Of a DNA stretch of 64,000 nucleotides, positions 19,624 to 28,569 are shown piece after piece; the first letter of the stretch is position 1; every line of letters starts with the position of its first letter. The stretch is from JBBCJM01 sp037190175 (lineage in GTDB: Bacteria; Pseudomonadota; Alphaproteobacteria; Rhodobacterales; Rhodobacteraceae): the NCBI GenBank assembly GCA_037190175.1, contig JBBCJM010000048.1:1-64000 (forward strand). Reading direction: 5' to 3'. The notes beneath the pieces were generated by a model that searched no databases, was not told the origin of the DNA, and was given only the letters and a program-made list of their open reading frames with translations. The position numbers and the translations under genes are program-made.

Positions 19624-19992
19624 ATGAGAATCCCCCTGATCTCCACCGCTGCCGTCATCTGCACCATGCCCGCCTCAGGGCAGGAATGGATCTCGCTGGG
19701 AGGAAGTCTGAATGGGGAGATGGACCTGCAATCGGTGGGCCGGATTGGCAGTTTGCCGACTGCCCGTATGCGCTTTAGCGGCCAAACAGCACAGGGGAGG
19801 GTCACCATGACCATGGAACTGGGTGCAATGTGCGCGGAAAGCTATCTTTACATGCTCGACGGCTGGATCACTTCCAGCTGGTCCCCTACAATTGCCGCGA
19901 TGCCCGATGTGCCACCGGAGGAGCGCGTGATCTGGATCCCGACTGAGAATAAGGCCTTCACCCACCTCTTCATCTATCTGTGCAACGGGTGA
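19624..19992 (+). CDS. small exported hypothetical protein (122 aa)
   Basis: The start at 19624 gives a good signal peptide (MRIPLISTAAVICTMPASG, cut before QEW). The mature part of ~100 residues looks like a small beta-rich domain (ISLGGSLNGEMDLQSVGRIG, ARMRFSGQTAQGRVTMTMEL) with two cysteines (MCAESY, IYLCNG) that could form a disulfide. No family was recognised. It ends only 53 bases before the IS110-family transposase start, so the element's left end must be short or must overlap this gene. Confidence 0.5.
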   Translation: MRIPLISTAAVICTMPASGQEWISLGGSLNGEMDLQSVGRIGSLPTARMRFSGQTAQGRVTMTMELGAMCAESYLYMLDGWITSSWSPTIAAMPDVPPEERVIWIPTENKAFTHLFIYLCNG

Positions 19993-20045
19993 ACGGCTCA
20001 CATGTTGCGCCATTCCCGTATCGGATCCACATGGAGGACTGCGGG

Positions 20046-21077
20046 ATGAAGCTGTTTGTCGGGCTGGATGTGTTGCTGGACAAGACCGTGATCTGCGCGA
20101 TCAGCGAGCATGGGAAGATCGTGAAGGAGGCGCAGGTGGCCAGCGATCCCGAAGCGCTGTTGCGCTGGATCGGCGATCAGGATGGCGCAATTGCCGCCGT
20201 CGGGCTTGAGGCTGGCCCCTTGTCGCAGTGGCTGCACCGCGGGTTGTCGGATGCGGGACTACCTGTCGTTCTGATGGAAACCAGACAGGTAAAAGGCGCC
20301 CTGAAGGCCATGCCGATCAAGACGGACCGGCGGGATGCCGAGGGTATTGCACGTCTGCTTCATCTTGGCTGGTTCCGACCCGCTCATTGCAAATCGGTGT
20401 CTGCACAGGAGGTTAGAGCGGTGCTCAGCGCTCGTAAGGCCGTGCAACAAAGGTTTATCACGCTGGAAATGTCACTGCGCGGGCTGCTGCGGAACTTCGG
20501 GCTTAAGGTTGGCACCATATCCCCTGGCAGGTTCGAACAGCGTATCCGCGAACTGGCGACGGGCAACCCGATGCTGGAAGCGGCAACCGAACCCATGCTT
20601 CGCGCGCGCTCGGCGCTGCGGCGAGAGCTGGCGGGTCTTGAACGCAATGTCCGTCAACTCGCCCAGGAGGATCCGGTCTGTCATCGGCTGATGTCGATGC
20701 CCGGGATCGGCGCCGTCGTGGCGTTGACCTATCGATCCGCTGTCGATGACCCCGCCCGCTTCACATCCTCGAAGAAGGTCGGACCGTGGGTCGGCCTGAC
20801 GCCCTCTCGCAACCAGTCGGGCGAGCGCGACGTCTCGGGCGGGATCACCAAGGCAGGTGACGTCAACCTTCGACGCGCGCTGTGCCAGGCGGCAACCGTC
20901 ATGATGCATCGTGGACGGGCGAGCTGGCTGCGAACCTGGGCGGCAAAACTTGCAAGCCGTCGTGGTGCCAAGCGCGCGATGGTTGCGCTGGCCCGGCGCA
21001 TCGCCGTGATCCTGCACCGCATGTGGAAGGATGACACCAACTTCCGCTTTGACATTCTGGTGCCTCATGCCGGCTGA
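20046..21077 (+). CDS. IS110-family transposase (343 aa)
   Basis: The N-terminal DEDD (RuvC-like) domain is complete: GLDVLLDKTV with the first Asp, GLEAGP with the Glu, and KTDRRDAEGIARL with the paired Asp residues. The C-terminal Transposase_20 domain has MPGIGAVVALTY, FTSSKKVGPWVGLTP and the serine-containing SGERDVSGGITKAGD, followed by RRALCQAA. The family moves DNA with a serine nucleophile and an RNA guide (bridge RNA) encoded in the element's non-coding end. The start at 20046 (MKLFVGLD) matches family proteins; the longer upstream frame has no support. All catalytic residues are present, so the copy may be active. Confidence 0.92.
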   Translation: MKLFVGLDVLLDKTVICAISEHGKIVKEAQVASDPEALLRWIGDQDGAIAAVGLEAGPLSQWLHRGLSDAGLPVVLMETRQVKGALKAMPIKTDRRDAEGIARLLHLGWFRPAHCKSVSAQEVRAVLSARKAVQQRFITLEMSLRGLLRNFGLKVGTISPGRFEQRIRELATGNPMLEAATEPMLRARSALRRELAGLERNVRQLAQEDPVCHRLMSMPGIGAVVALTYRSAVDDPARFTSSKKVGPWVGLTPSRNQSGERDVSGGITKAGDVNLRRALCQAATVMMHRGRASWLRTWAAKLASRRGAKRAMVALARRIAVILHRMWKDDTNFRFDILVPHAG

Positions 21078-21507
21078 AAATACAGGTTCCAGACTGCTGC
21101 CCGCCTGATCGCGGGCCTTCGAGGTCCCCACGGGGCGCGGTACCGGTGATGCCGTGCTCAGGACTGATGCCGATCGTATCGAGCACGCCAATGAGATGGG
21201 CACATCGGAATTGCATTGAACCAGCATCATGTTGGCGGCCACAGCGCTGACCATGGATCGAAGCATGCACCCGGGTCGATCTCAGGCGAAGGCTGCCGAA
21301 CAGGGAAGCAGATCACTTGCTCAAAGAACAAGACCGCGCTCCGGCGGCACATCCCGTATGCGCAAAACCGCTTGACTGGGACGACCCCCTTACCGAAGTC
21401 CGGACCCTAACATGGGAGCCTGACCGGAGCAAAGCTGGGGTTCAGATCGAAAATCCACCTTCGCATCAGGCGGGGCAAGCGATCCTGGGGCCGATCAACG
21501 CGGAACA
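21078..21507 (+). other. non-coding 3' end of the IS110-family element; candidate bridge-RNA region
   Basis: After the transposase stop there are 430 bases without a convincing gene. The gap before the transposase is only 53 bases, so most of the element's non-coding part appears to be on the 3' side, as in the IS1111 subgroup, where the guide RNA lies in the right end. I could not define the element's boundary or a fold with certainty. Confidence 0.4.
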
Positions 21508-21963
21508 TCAATAGTCCTCGTAATCATCGACGCCACGTGCGCCAGCTGCCTCTGACAGCATCTCACGGATCGTAGACGCGATCAGATCGTTTGAGCGCCA
21601 AGGCAAACCATTCTGCTCCTCTGCTGCCGCGCAACAAAGCAAGATCGCGACTTCATCGTCAACGCTTTGGACAACATCATCAATGATTGTAGACAGGTAA
21701 TCCTCAAAAGCGAAATAGAGCGGGCCGCCATAAAATGCGTGCTTCTCGTAATACCAGCACCACTCCGCCCACATGTTTTTTAGGCGCTTCGACTCGCCAG
21801 AAAAAACACCGGACGGTTTTGATCGCTGCATCCGAAATTCGACTTTACGGGCAAGGTGGGCAAATTGCTTTTCGGCAAACCTCTGAATGGCTGAAAGGTA
21901 ATCCACCTCTGGATCTGCCTCGGCAAAGAAAAAAGGTTCGGTTACTGAGTATGCTCTGACCAT
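21508..21963 (-). CDS. hypothetical protein (151 aa) downstream of an hsdS remnant
   Basis: I do not recognise this protein. It is soluble and acidic at the C-terminus (RGVDDYEDY), with aromatic-rich central helices (KNMWAEWCWYYEKHAFYGG, YFAFEDYLSTIIDDVV). Its start codon overlaps the stop of the hsdS fragment (TAATG), so it was an accessory gene translated together with a type I restriction-modification specificity subunit. Its composition is AT-richer than the chromosome, as in many defence genes. An accessory or anti-phage role is possible, but nothing in the sequence proves it. Confidence 0.6.
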   Translation of the reverse strand: MVRAYSVTEPFFFAEADPEVDYLSAIQRFAEKQFAHLARKVEFRMQRSKPSGVFSGESKRLKNMWAEWCWYYEKHAFYGGPLYFAFEDYLSTIIDDVVQSVDDEVAILLCCAAAEEQNGLPWRSNDLIASTIREMLSEAAGARGVDDYEDY

Positions 21964-22097
21964 TAGGTGACCTCCTCGATCAGTTCGCAGGCCTCACCAG
22001 TGCGGAGTTCGCCGGACATCAGGCGGCACAGAAGGGGGTCGCGCGGCGTGGCGAGGGCGCGGGATTCCAGATCCAATTGCACCATTTGCTTGAACAG
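21963..22097 (-). pseudogene. hsdS: C-terminal remnant of type I restriction specificity subunit (hsdS)
   Basis: The minus strand reads LFKQMVQLDLESRALATPRD then PLLCRLMSGELRTGEACELI EEVT and stops. This matches the end of HsdS subunits (ESRxLAxxRDxLLPxLMSGELR...). The reading frame is cut off upstream at about 22098 by a stop. The DNA-recognition domains and the hsdM and hsdR genes are absent from the window, so it is a dead end-piece of a former type I restriction-modification locus. Confidence 0.7.
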
Positions 22098-22547
22098 GTG
22101 TCAACCAAGCCTTTAATGGCGGTTTCTGGTCAAGCTTGTTTCTCTGTCTGTGCCGGGGTCATGGTCCTTTTCGAGGTTATGTCCTCATGTTAATGTTCGG
22201 GTCGGGTGCCTTCAACGTGCGCAGCGCAGGTGCCTTGCGGGCCTGCAGCCGATTGAACGAGATCACCGCAACCACCGTCCCGGCGGGACATCACAGACCT
22301 CGCGTCAGGCCTGCAATCTCAAGATCGGGTCAGCGTCGGTCATGCCGGCATTTCTTTCCCCCATTCGAGGATCGTCCCGTCGACCCAGCTGCAGTGGGGG
22401 AGCGGCAAGGACGCCCGCCGAGAAGCGCTCCCATGTCCGTGGTCACCCGCGCAATTAAAGTACGGTCCTCCAGAATACAGTCTTCGCCAGATTTGGCCCG
22501 GTCATGGTAGCGTCCGCATAGGGACGGTCGCACTGGACGGAGGCCAC
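22098..22547. other. intergenic debris after the hsdS remnant
   Basis: No gene or recognisable transposase piece could be supported on either strand. The segment is the breakpoint between the restriction remnant and the radical SAM cluster and probably contains decayed mobile DNA. The promoter of the radical SAM gene at 22548 should lie at its right end. Confidence 0.4.
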
Positions 22548-23540
22548 ATGCCCGATGGACACACCGCGCAGGCTTCCAACCCGCTTGCCCGGCCGCTCGA
22601 CGAGATATCCATCGAGTTGACGCAGCGCTGCAACCTCTCCTGCGCGATGTGCGCGGTGTGGGAGGGGCGGCGGGATGGGCTGTCGGGCGCGCGCGTGGCC
22701 GGGCTTCTGGCCGAGGCGCGGGGCCTGGGCGCGGCGTCTTTCGTGCCCTCGGGGGCCGAGACCCTCATGCGGAAGGACGCTCTGGACCTGCTTGAAGAGG
22801 CGGCGCGGCTGGGATTTTCCCGCATCGAGGTGGTGACGAACGGGGCGCTGGTTCCCCGGCATGCGGAAAGGCTGGCGCGGATCGCGGGGCTGCATCTCAA
22901 CATCAGCCTCGACGGGCCGCGTCAGGTGCACGACGCGCTGCGGGGGGCGGGCGCCTATGACGACGCGATGGCGGGGCTTGAGGCTGCGCTGCGGCATGGT
23001 GTGCCGGTCAGCCTTTCCGCGGTGCTGATGCGGCCCACGCTGGCGACGCTGGACCATATCGTCGATCTGGCCGAGGCGCGGGGACTGGCCTCGGTCTCGC
23101 TTCAACCCTTCCAGCCCGAGATCGCCGGAGTCGGCCGCGACCATTCGGCCTTCGTCTTCCCTGCGGAAGATCGGGATGCGGCGAGGGCGGCGCTGACACG
23201 TTTTGCCGCGCGGGCGCGCGCGGCGGACATTGCGGTCCATACCGAAGCGGCCTTCGCGACCTTCATTCCCTATCTGTTCGACGGGGTGCGGCCGGTACCG
23301 CCCGGCGGCTGCCGGATGCCGTCGCGCTTTGTCCTGGTCGATGTGCGGGGCGAGACCTATCCCTGCTTCTTCCTGCGCGGCCGCTCGATGGGCAATGTGG
23401 GGCGCGGCCTGCCGCTGGCCGACATCTGGCGCAGTGCCGACCGACTGCGCCTGCAACTGCTGGGGCTGTCGGGGCGCTGCGGCGGCTGCCTCGCGGCCTG
23501 CTCGGACATCGCGAGCTATGCGGGCTCGGCCCAACCGTAG
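22548..23540 (+). CDS. radical SAM protein with C-terminal SPASM-like cysteines (330 aa)
   Basis: The radical SAM cluster motif is CNLSCAMC (Cys 28, 32 and 35, a CX3CX2C pattern), which binds the [4Fe-4S] cluster that splits S-adenosylmethionine. The barrel follows (GFSRIEVVTNGALV, HLNISLDGPRQVHD). The C-terminal third has further cysteines (GGCRMPSRF, ETYPCFFLRG, GRCGGCLAACSD) in a SPASM-type arrangement, expected to hold auxiliary clusters. Such enzymes modify peptides, proteins or small molecules; the substrate is not evident. The gene opens the 22.5-35.0 kb cluster and overlaps the 3' end of the convergent glycosyltransferase by 25 bases. A second, different radical SAM gene closes the cluster. 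Confidence 0.85.
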   Translation: MPDGHTAQASNPLARPLDEISIELTQRCNLSCAMCAVWEGRRDGLSGARVAGLLAEARGLGAASFVPSGAETLMRKDALDLLEEAARLGFSRIEVVTNGALVPRHAERLARIAGLHLNISLDGPRQVHDALRGAGAYDDAMAGLEAALRHGVPVSLSAVLMRPTLATLDHIVDLAEARGLASVSLQPFQPEIAGVGRDHSAFVFPAEDRDAARAALTRFAARARAADIAVHTEAAFATFIPYLFDGVRPVPPGGCRMPSRFVLVDVRGETYPCFFLRGRSMGNVGRGLPLADIWRSADRLRLQLLGLSGRCGGCLAACSDIASYAGSAQP

Positions 23541-25789
23541 CCAAGGTCGCGCGCCAGCGAGGCGGTGATCGCCCGCGTCTCGGGGCCTGGACATGCTGCA
23601 AGCTGCATCGCTGCGAGGCGCAGGAATCCGCTGGTGCCGCCAGTCGTCCGCCGCAGCAAAAGATCGCGGACGGCCAGCACCAGCGCGGGGGCGGCGGTGG
23701 GCAGATCTTCGGCGCGGACCTCGGCATAGGCGCGGCCGGGGGCGAGAGCGGCCTGCCGGGCGCGGGCGATGCCGCGCAGCCAGCCGCAGGCGGCCTCGCG
23801 TCGTGCCGCGGTGCCGGATGAGGACGCGACGGCCGCCGCGGGATGCTGCAGCAGATGGAGCACCGCAGTCGGACCCTCGGGCGGTCGCGTAGCATGGGCC
23901 ATGCGCAGGCCCGGAAAATTGGCGGCGACCATGCGGGCAGCCCGGTCCCCCGCCGCGGGATCGGCGGCGACGATCCACAGATCGACCGGCGTTGCAGGTG
24001 GCGGGGGCGGCGGCTCTTCAGCCCGCGGCGCGAAAATGGGCAGCTCGGTCAGCGGCGGCGGCTCCGGCGCGCCCAGCGGCGCCAGCGCGCCGGCGGGTGG
24101 CGGCACGACCTGCACGCCATCCGCCACCCGGTTGGTGTGCCAGCGCTTCATCCGGTCGGCATGCGCGAAAACGCGGCCCAGATACTGCGCCCGCAGGTCG
24201 TCCAGCGACAGGCCAAGGTAGTGCCGCAGGCTCAGCGTCTGCGGGGCCAGCCGGGCGGGATCGGCCGTGACGGTATGCCCGCCTGTGGCCATCCACAGCG
24301 ACAGGTCGGCACCGACCCGGAACAGCCGCTGCTTGGGGTCGCGCTCGATCATCGGCGCGGCCATCAGCATCGTCGCCTCGAAGCTGGCGGGATCGTGCAG
24401 TTCGTCCTCGGCCGCGGGCAGGAAGGCCAGTTCGCGGCAGGGAACGGCCTGGATCTGGCGGTCGCCCCATGCCGCAACCAGATCGCGCAGCCGCCCGCCA
24501 TCGGGGGTATCGAGAAATTCGTCGGCATCCGCATGGATCACCCAGCCCTCGCCCAGCGTCGTGATGACCTCGCGCTTGCGGCGCAGCTGTGCGGTCAGGT
24601 CGAACACGCCGTCGAAGGGCTCGGTCAGAATGTCGCGCACCGGGGCGCCGCGCCGGGCCTCGGCGATCGCGCGGCTGCGGTCGGTCGAACCGTGGTCGAT
24701 GACCACCGCCTGCGCGCCATGGCGATGAAGATGTGCCAGCAGGCGGTCCAGCGTGGCCTCGGCATTGCGGGCGGTCACGATGGCGGTCAGCGGAGGGGCG
24801 GCCCGGCCGATGCGGGCGGGGCCGGCAGGGGCGGCAGCGGGCTTCAGCCGCGCCAGCAGCGTCTGGGCCGCCTGCGCCCGCGCGGCATCGCCCCGGGCCG
24901 CGACCGCCTTCATCAGCCCGGCGGCGTCATCGGGGCGCGTGGCGTAGGGCAGACCCAGCCGACGGTAGAACCATAGCCGCCGCCCGAAGACGGCGGGCCG
25001 ACAGATAGCCGTGTACTCCTCGTGCTTGCGCAGGTTCAGCGCCAGCAGGTCGGACCTGGCCCCGCGCGGCACATGCCCGCGCCGCAGCGCCACGAGGCTC
25101 ATCTCCAGCACCGGGAACTGTCGGTAGAGGCCCCGGGCGCCGCTCTCGTCCACGACCTCGGCATAGCGCAGCCAGTCGGTTTCCTCACGGAACAGCAGCA
25201 CCTCGGGCACCTCGATCTGCGGGCCCTGCGCCAGCAGGCCCAGCATCAGCGCCCAGTCGTAGGCATTCATTGCGCGCGGCGGAAAGGCCGCCTGCAATGC
25301 CTTGCTGCGCATCAGCCCGTACATGCGGGTACCGCCCGGATGGGCGAGGAACCGGCGCACCCGGTCGGGCCAGGGGCCGTCCAGCGCGGCGGTGTCGGGG
25401 ATGCGCCCGCTGGTGCCCGGCCCCACGAAGGCCGCCCGTGGCAGGGCCGACACCGCATCGCCGCGCTCCTCCAGCGCGGCCAGCGTGCGGGCAAGGAATT
25501 CGGGCGCCCAGAAGTCGTCCGCGGCAAGCCAGGCGAAACAGGGCGTCTCCACTCCTTCCAGCAGGTCGCGGAAGTTCATCACGCCGCGCCGCGCGGGTTG
25601 GCGACGCAGCGTGATGCGCGCATCCTGGGCCGCGGCGTTCGCCGCGATGGCCGCGGAGGCGTCGGTCGAGGCATCGTCCGACACGATCAGCCGCCAGTCC
25701 GCGCAGCTCTGGGCGCGGACCGAGCCGATGGCGCGGGCCAGTGTGCGCGCGCTTTCGCAGGCGGGGATGCCGACGGTGACGCAGATCAT
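23516..25789 (-). CDS. double glycosyltransferase (GT2-GT2) with sulfotransferase-like C-terminus (757 aa)
   Basis: Residues 1-~230 are a family 2 glycosyltransferase (VTVGIPACESARTL; Asp pair SDDAST at 38-39; LAADDFW at 91-92). Residues ~332-560 are a second GT-A domain (LTAIVTARNAEATL, VIDHGSTDRS, HADADEFLD with the DxD-type motif at 421-424) that resembles the family 2/92-like enzymes acting on surface glycans. A proline-rich linker (EEPPPPPPAT) leads to residues ~640-757, which resemble the end of a sulfotransferase fold but lack a clear PAPS-binding motif. The protein is cytoplasmic by sequence. It overlaps the upstream glycosyltransferase gene by 4 bases, so they form an operon. Confidence 0.82.
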   Translation of the reverse strand: MICVTVGIPACESARTLARAIGSVRAQSCADWRLIVSDDASTDASAAIAANAAAQDARITLRRQPARRGVMNFRDLLEGVETPCFAWLAADDFWAPEFLARTLAALEERGDAVSALPRAAFVGPGTSGRIPDTAALDGPWPDRVRRFLAHPGGTRMYGLMRSKALQAAFPPRAMNAYDWALMLGLLAQGPQIEVPEVLLFREETDWLRYAEVVDESGARGLYRQFPVLEMSLVALRRGHVPRGARSDLLALNLRKHEEYTAICRPAVFGRRLWFYRRLGLPYATRPDDAAGLMKAVAARGDAARAQAAQTLLARLKPAAAPAGPARIGRAAPPLTAIVTARNAEATLDRLLAHLHRHGAQAVVIDHGSTDRSRAIAEARRGAPVRDILTEPFDGVFDLTAQLRRKREVITTLGEGWVIHADADEFLDTPDGGRLRDLVAAWGDRQIQAVPCRELAFLPAAEDELHDPASFEATMLMAAPMIERDPKQRLFRVGADLSLWMATGGHTVTADPARLAPQTLSLRHYLGLSLDDLRAQYLGRVFAHADRMKRWHTNRVADGVQVVPPPAGALAPLGAPEPPPLTELPIFAPRAEEPPPPPPATPVDLWIVAADPAAGDRAARMVAANFPGLRMAHATRPPEGPTAVLHLLQHPAAAVASSSGTAARREAACGWLRGIARARQAALAPGRAYAEVRAEDLPTAAPALVLAVRDLLLRRTTGGTSGFLRLAAMQLAACPGPETRAITASLARDLGYGWAEPA

Positions 25790-27429
25790 GGCGCGAACAA
25801 GGCCCCGGCGCGCCGCACGGGTTGCACGCGGTGGCGGGCACCGTGCGGCTTCCGCATCGCGGCCAGCTGGCCCAGATAGCGCGCCACCTCGTCCGCCCCG
25901 TTGGTGCCCGGCAGACGGGCGCAGGCTGCGGCGATCATCCGGCGCGCGGCCGGGTCGCTCAATTCAGCGATGGCGGCATGCAGCGCATGCGGATCGTCGG
26001 GCCGGGCGGCGCGGCACAGGCCCCGCATCGCGCCATAGGCGGCCCGGACCGACTGCAGGTCGTGCTCAGGGTTCTCGTTCGACAGGAACAGGGTCGGCAG
26101 ACCCGCGGCCAGGTTCTCGTGAAAGGTATTGTAGCCTGCCAGGGCGATCGCCCAGTCGAAGGCGGCCAGGTATCGCGCGAACGGATAGGCCGACAGCCGG
26201 ACGACATCGGCCGGCAGTTCGGTCACGGCCTGGCTGATCAACCAGTCGGCATTCACGATCTGCGGGCGGCGATCGGCCGGCAAGGCGCGCAGCGTGGCCA
26301 GCGCCCGGTCCAGCGGGCCGCGGATGTCGAAATTGTTGCCCGAGCCGAGTTGCAGCAGAACCGCCGGGCGCGCGGGATCCAGGCCCACGGCGGCCCGCGC
26401 CGCCCCGTGTGCCAGCGCCTCGTCCGCGCGCAGAAACATGACCGGCGGCACCACCAGCGCACGGTCGCGGAACGCCGCGGTCGGCCCGTCGTCAAAGACA
26501 GCCGCCAGTTCGCCCGGCTCGATCACCGCGTCGAAGCAGCCCTCGTTCGCCAGCGCGCCTTCCCCCGACCCGCGCCGCCACAGGCCGCGGCGCTGCCAGA
26601 CCGTCCAGACCTCGGGATGGCGGGCGAAAGCGGCCAGCATGCCCGGATAGGGCACATTGCCGTCGAAGACCGTCACGTTCGGCCGCCAGAAGCGCAGCGC
26701 CTCGTCGATCTCGGCCTCGAGACTGTCGTCCCACCCGGCCTCGGGCAGGCCGACGCTGCGGAAATAGGGCAGATAGCCGGCCGCGATCCCCTGATCGCGC
26801 ACCACGCCAAATGCCTTGGACATCGTCAGCACCACCGGCCGCACGCCCGCCGGCAACCGCCTGGCCGAGGCGAGGCAGCGCGTCAGATGCCCCATGCCGA
26901 TGCCGTTCGAGGTGATGTAGAGCACGCGCGCTTCGGCCCGCGCTGCCGCGTGCCGGGGCGCCGAGGCACGGGGCGGCCCGATGCGGGCGGCGACGCGGGC
27001 CACCGCGCGGTCGGGGCCGTAGCGGTCGCGCACCACGGCCACGGCGCGGGCCGACTGCCGGGCATAGCCGGCCGGATCGGCATGCAGGCTGCGCACCCTG
27101 TCGGCCACCGCCTCGGGCGGCCCGTAAAGGGCACCCTCTTCGAACAGCGCCGCGAACGAGGGGGGCAGAAGGCAGGGCAGACCCGCCGCCATCGCCTCAA
27201 GCGGCGCGCGGCCGAAGGCTTCGATCCAGGCGCCGCCGTGGTAGTAGGAGAAGTAGTCGATGGATGTCAGGAACCGGGGCACCGGCATGGTCCCGAAGGG
27301 CAGCACCTGCCATCCCGCGGGCCGGGGGGCCGCCACGGTATCCAGGGTCGTGTCATATCCTAAAAGCCGCACGCGGATGTCGGGCGCGTCGGGATAGGCG
27401 GCCAGGAACTCGCTGCGCGTGTCAGCCAT
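25786..27429 (-). CDS. tandem GT-B glycosyltransferase, C-terminal part (547 aa; frameshifted from 27360-28010)
   Basis: This frame holds the larger part of a ~740-residue protein. First comes the C-terminal half of a GT4-like glycosyltransferase (RFLTSIDYFSYYHGG, EAFGRAPLEAMAAGLP). Then comes a complete second GT-B enzyme of MurG/UDP-glycosyltransferase type (LYITSNGIGMGHLTRCL, LLQLGSGNNFDIRG, LAGYNTFHENLAAGLPTLFL). The ATG at 27429 is an artefact of the break: the preceding frame ends in junk after AAKW, and restoring one base near 27428 joins AAKW to ADTRSEFLAAYPDAPDI. It overlaps the downstream glycosyltransferase start by 4 bases. Confidence 0.8.
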   Translation of the reverse strand: MADTRSEFLAAYPDAPDIRVRLLGYDTTLDTVAAPRPAGWQVLPFGTMPVPRFLTSIDYFSYYHGGAWIEAFGRAPLEAMAAGLPCLLPPSFAALFEEGALYGPPEAVADRVRSLHADPAGYARQSARAVAVVRDRYGPDRAVARVAARIGPPRASAPRHAAARAEARVLYITSNGIGMGHLTRCLASARRLPAGVRPVVLTMSKAFGVVRDQGIAAGYLPYFRSVGLPEAGWDDSLEAEIDEALRFWRPNVTVFDGNVPYPGMLAAFARHPEVWTVWQRRGLWRRGSGEGALANEGCFDAVIEPGELAAVFDDGPTAAFRDRALVVPPVMFLRADEALAHGAARAAVGLDPARPAVLLQLGSGNNFDIRGPLDRALATLRALPADRRPQIVNADWLISQAVTELPADVVRLSAYPFARYLAAFDWAIALAGYNTFHENLAAGLPTLFLSNENPEHDLQSVRAAYGAMRGLCRAARPDDPHALHAAIAELSDPAARRMIAAACARLPGTNGADEVARYLGQLAAMRKPHGARHRVQPVRRAGALFAP

Positions 27430-28010
27430 TTGGCGGCACCCGGCCGGCTGTGCCGGCCCACGACCGCCAGCGCCGAGAAGGGGCCGGAACGCGGCCCCGC
27501 GAAATCGCCCGGATGCAGCACGTTCACCCAGTCTTCGGCCGTCAGTTCCGGCGCGCCCGCAAGGCCCGCAAAGGCCGCGCGCGCCGCGGGACCGACGGGC
27601 GCCCAGGGCACTGCGCCGAAAAGATCGGCCGCTACCTGGCGGATCCTTGCGATGTCGTACTGCGCAGCACCCGTCGCATCGACGGGGGGATGATGGGCCA
27701 CGATCACCGCCTCGTCCGCGCGCACGCGCCAGACACCGGCAGGCCAGTCCAGCAGAGCCGCAGGATGGTGGATGCAGGCCAGCCGGGCCGCCACCGGCTC
27801 GTCGGGCGGGACGGGCAGCAGAACCCCCGCCGCGGCCAGCGCCGCGATCTCGGGGTGAGGGCCGCGCCGCATCGACAGGATGGGGCTTGCGACGGGCAGA
27901 AAACCCACCCGATAGCCCACCGCCGCCAGAGCCCGCGCCTCGGCCGTCAGGGCGGTGGAGGTGCCGCCAGGAAACCGGGGATCCGCCAGCAGGAGCACGT
28001 CGCATTCCAC
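27360..28010 (-). CDS. glycosyltransferase N-terminal part (frameshifted; continues in 25786-27429)
   Basis: It starts at a GTG at 28010 (MECDVLLLADPRFPGGTST) preceded by GGAAGG. It reads as the N-terminal Rossmann half of a GT4-type glycosyltransferase: donor-domain start, EARALAAVGYRVGFLPV, and DFAGPRSGPFSALAVVGRHS, the usual phrase at the hinge between the two halves. True homology ends at AAKW near 27428; the last ~20 residues are out of frame. The single missing base lies next to a G run, so sequencing error is a fair alternative to a real mutation. The gene is divergent from the small plus-strand gene at 28099. Confidence 0.75.
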   Translation of the reverse strand: MECDVLLLADPRFPGGTSTALTAEARALAAVGYRVGFLPVASPILSMRRGPHPEIAALAAAGVLLPVPPDEPVAARLACIHHPAALLDWPAGVWRVRADEAVIVAHHPPVDATGAAQYDIARIRQVAADLFGAVPWAPVGPAARAAFAGLAGAPELTAEDWVNVLHPGDFAGPRSGPFSALAVVGRHSRPGAAKWLTRAASSWPPIPTRPTSACGF

Positions 28011-28098
28011 GGATGCCGCCCTTCCACATCGTCACATGGCTGCTAAACTGGCCGCGGGGCGCGGACTTGTCCATGGGCACCGCCCCCCTGCGGAGGAC

Positions 28099-28569
28099 AT
28101 GGTGGGACGACTGCGCGACGCGATCGAGGCAGGGCGGCAAGCGGTCGCGGCGCGCGAACTGGCGCAGGCCACGCGGGCGCAGGCCCTGCTCGCGCTCGGC
28201 CTGGACACGCCCTCGCTGGTGGCTGCGGCGGAAGCCCATGCCCGCGTGGCCGGCGGGCAACACGGCCGGGCCGTGTTGATTGCCGACCATCTGCCCGCCC
28301 AGCTCGTCTCGGCACCGGACCTGATCTTCGAGCATCTGCCGCCGTTGGCCGACTTGCTGTCCGCCGTGTCCCCTGCTGCGGCCGACGAGCACCGGCTGCG
28401 GCGGCTTGCGCTGATTCTCGGACGCTGGGCCGTGACCGAATGCCTGTGGACCGGCGGCGAAGCCGAGGATCTGGTCCGCATGGCGATGGCCCGGGCCGGC
28501 CGGGATCGCCCGGCGGTCGCGTTCCGCCCAAACGACACGCGCGCGCCCGTCCGCACTGCCCACCGATGA
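28099..28569 (+). CDS. hypothetical helical protein (156 aa)
   Basis: The start at 28099 is chosen because GGAGG lies just before it (MVGRLRDAIEAG). The protein is almost wholly helical and rich in Ala, Leu and Arg (AVAARELAQATRAQALLALG, LDTPSLVAAAEAHARVAGG), with a central stretch containing APDLIFEHLPPLADLL. No motif or family was recognised, and there is no signal peptide. It is divergent from the glycosyltransferase operon and faces the exported-protein pair downstream, so it belongs to the cluster by position only. A minus-strand frame over the same bases is poorer in codon quality. Confidence 0.5.
   Translation: MVGRLRDAIEAGRQAVAARELAQATRAQALLALGLDTPSLVAAAEAHARVAGGQHGRAVLIADHLPAQLVSAPDLIFEHLPPLADLLSAVSPAAADEHRLRRLALILGRWAVTECLWTGGEAEDLVRMAMARAGRDRPAVAFRPNDTRAPVRTAHR

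Noticed and set aside
22265..22276. CCGCAACCACC, an 11-base match to the tRNA end and its left flank
   Set aside because: It is shorter than the 13-base match at 38985, lacks the acceptor-stem bases before it, and is not followed by a terminator. Chance is likely.
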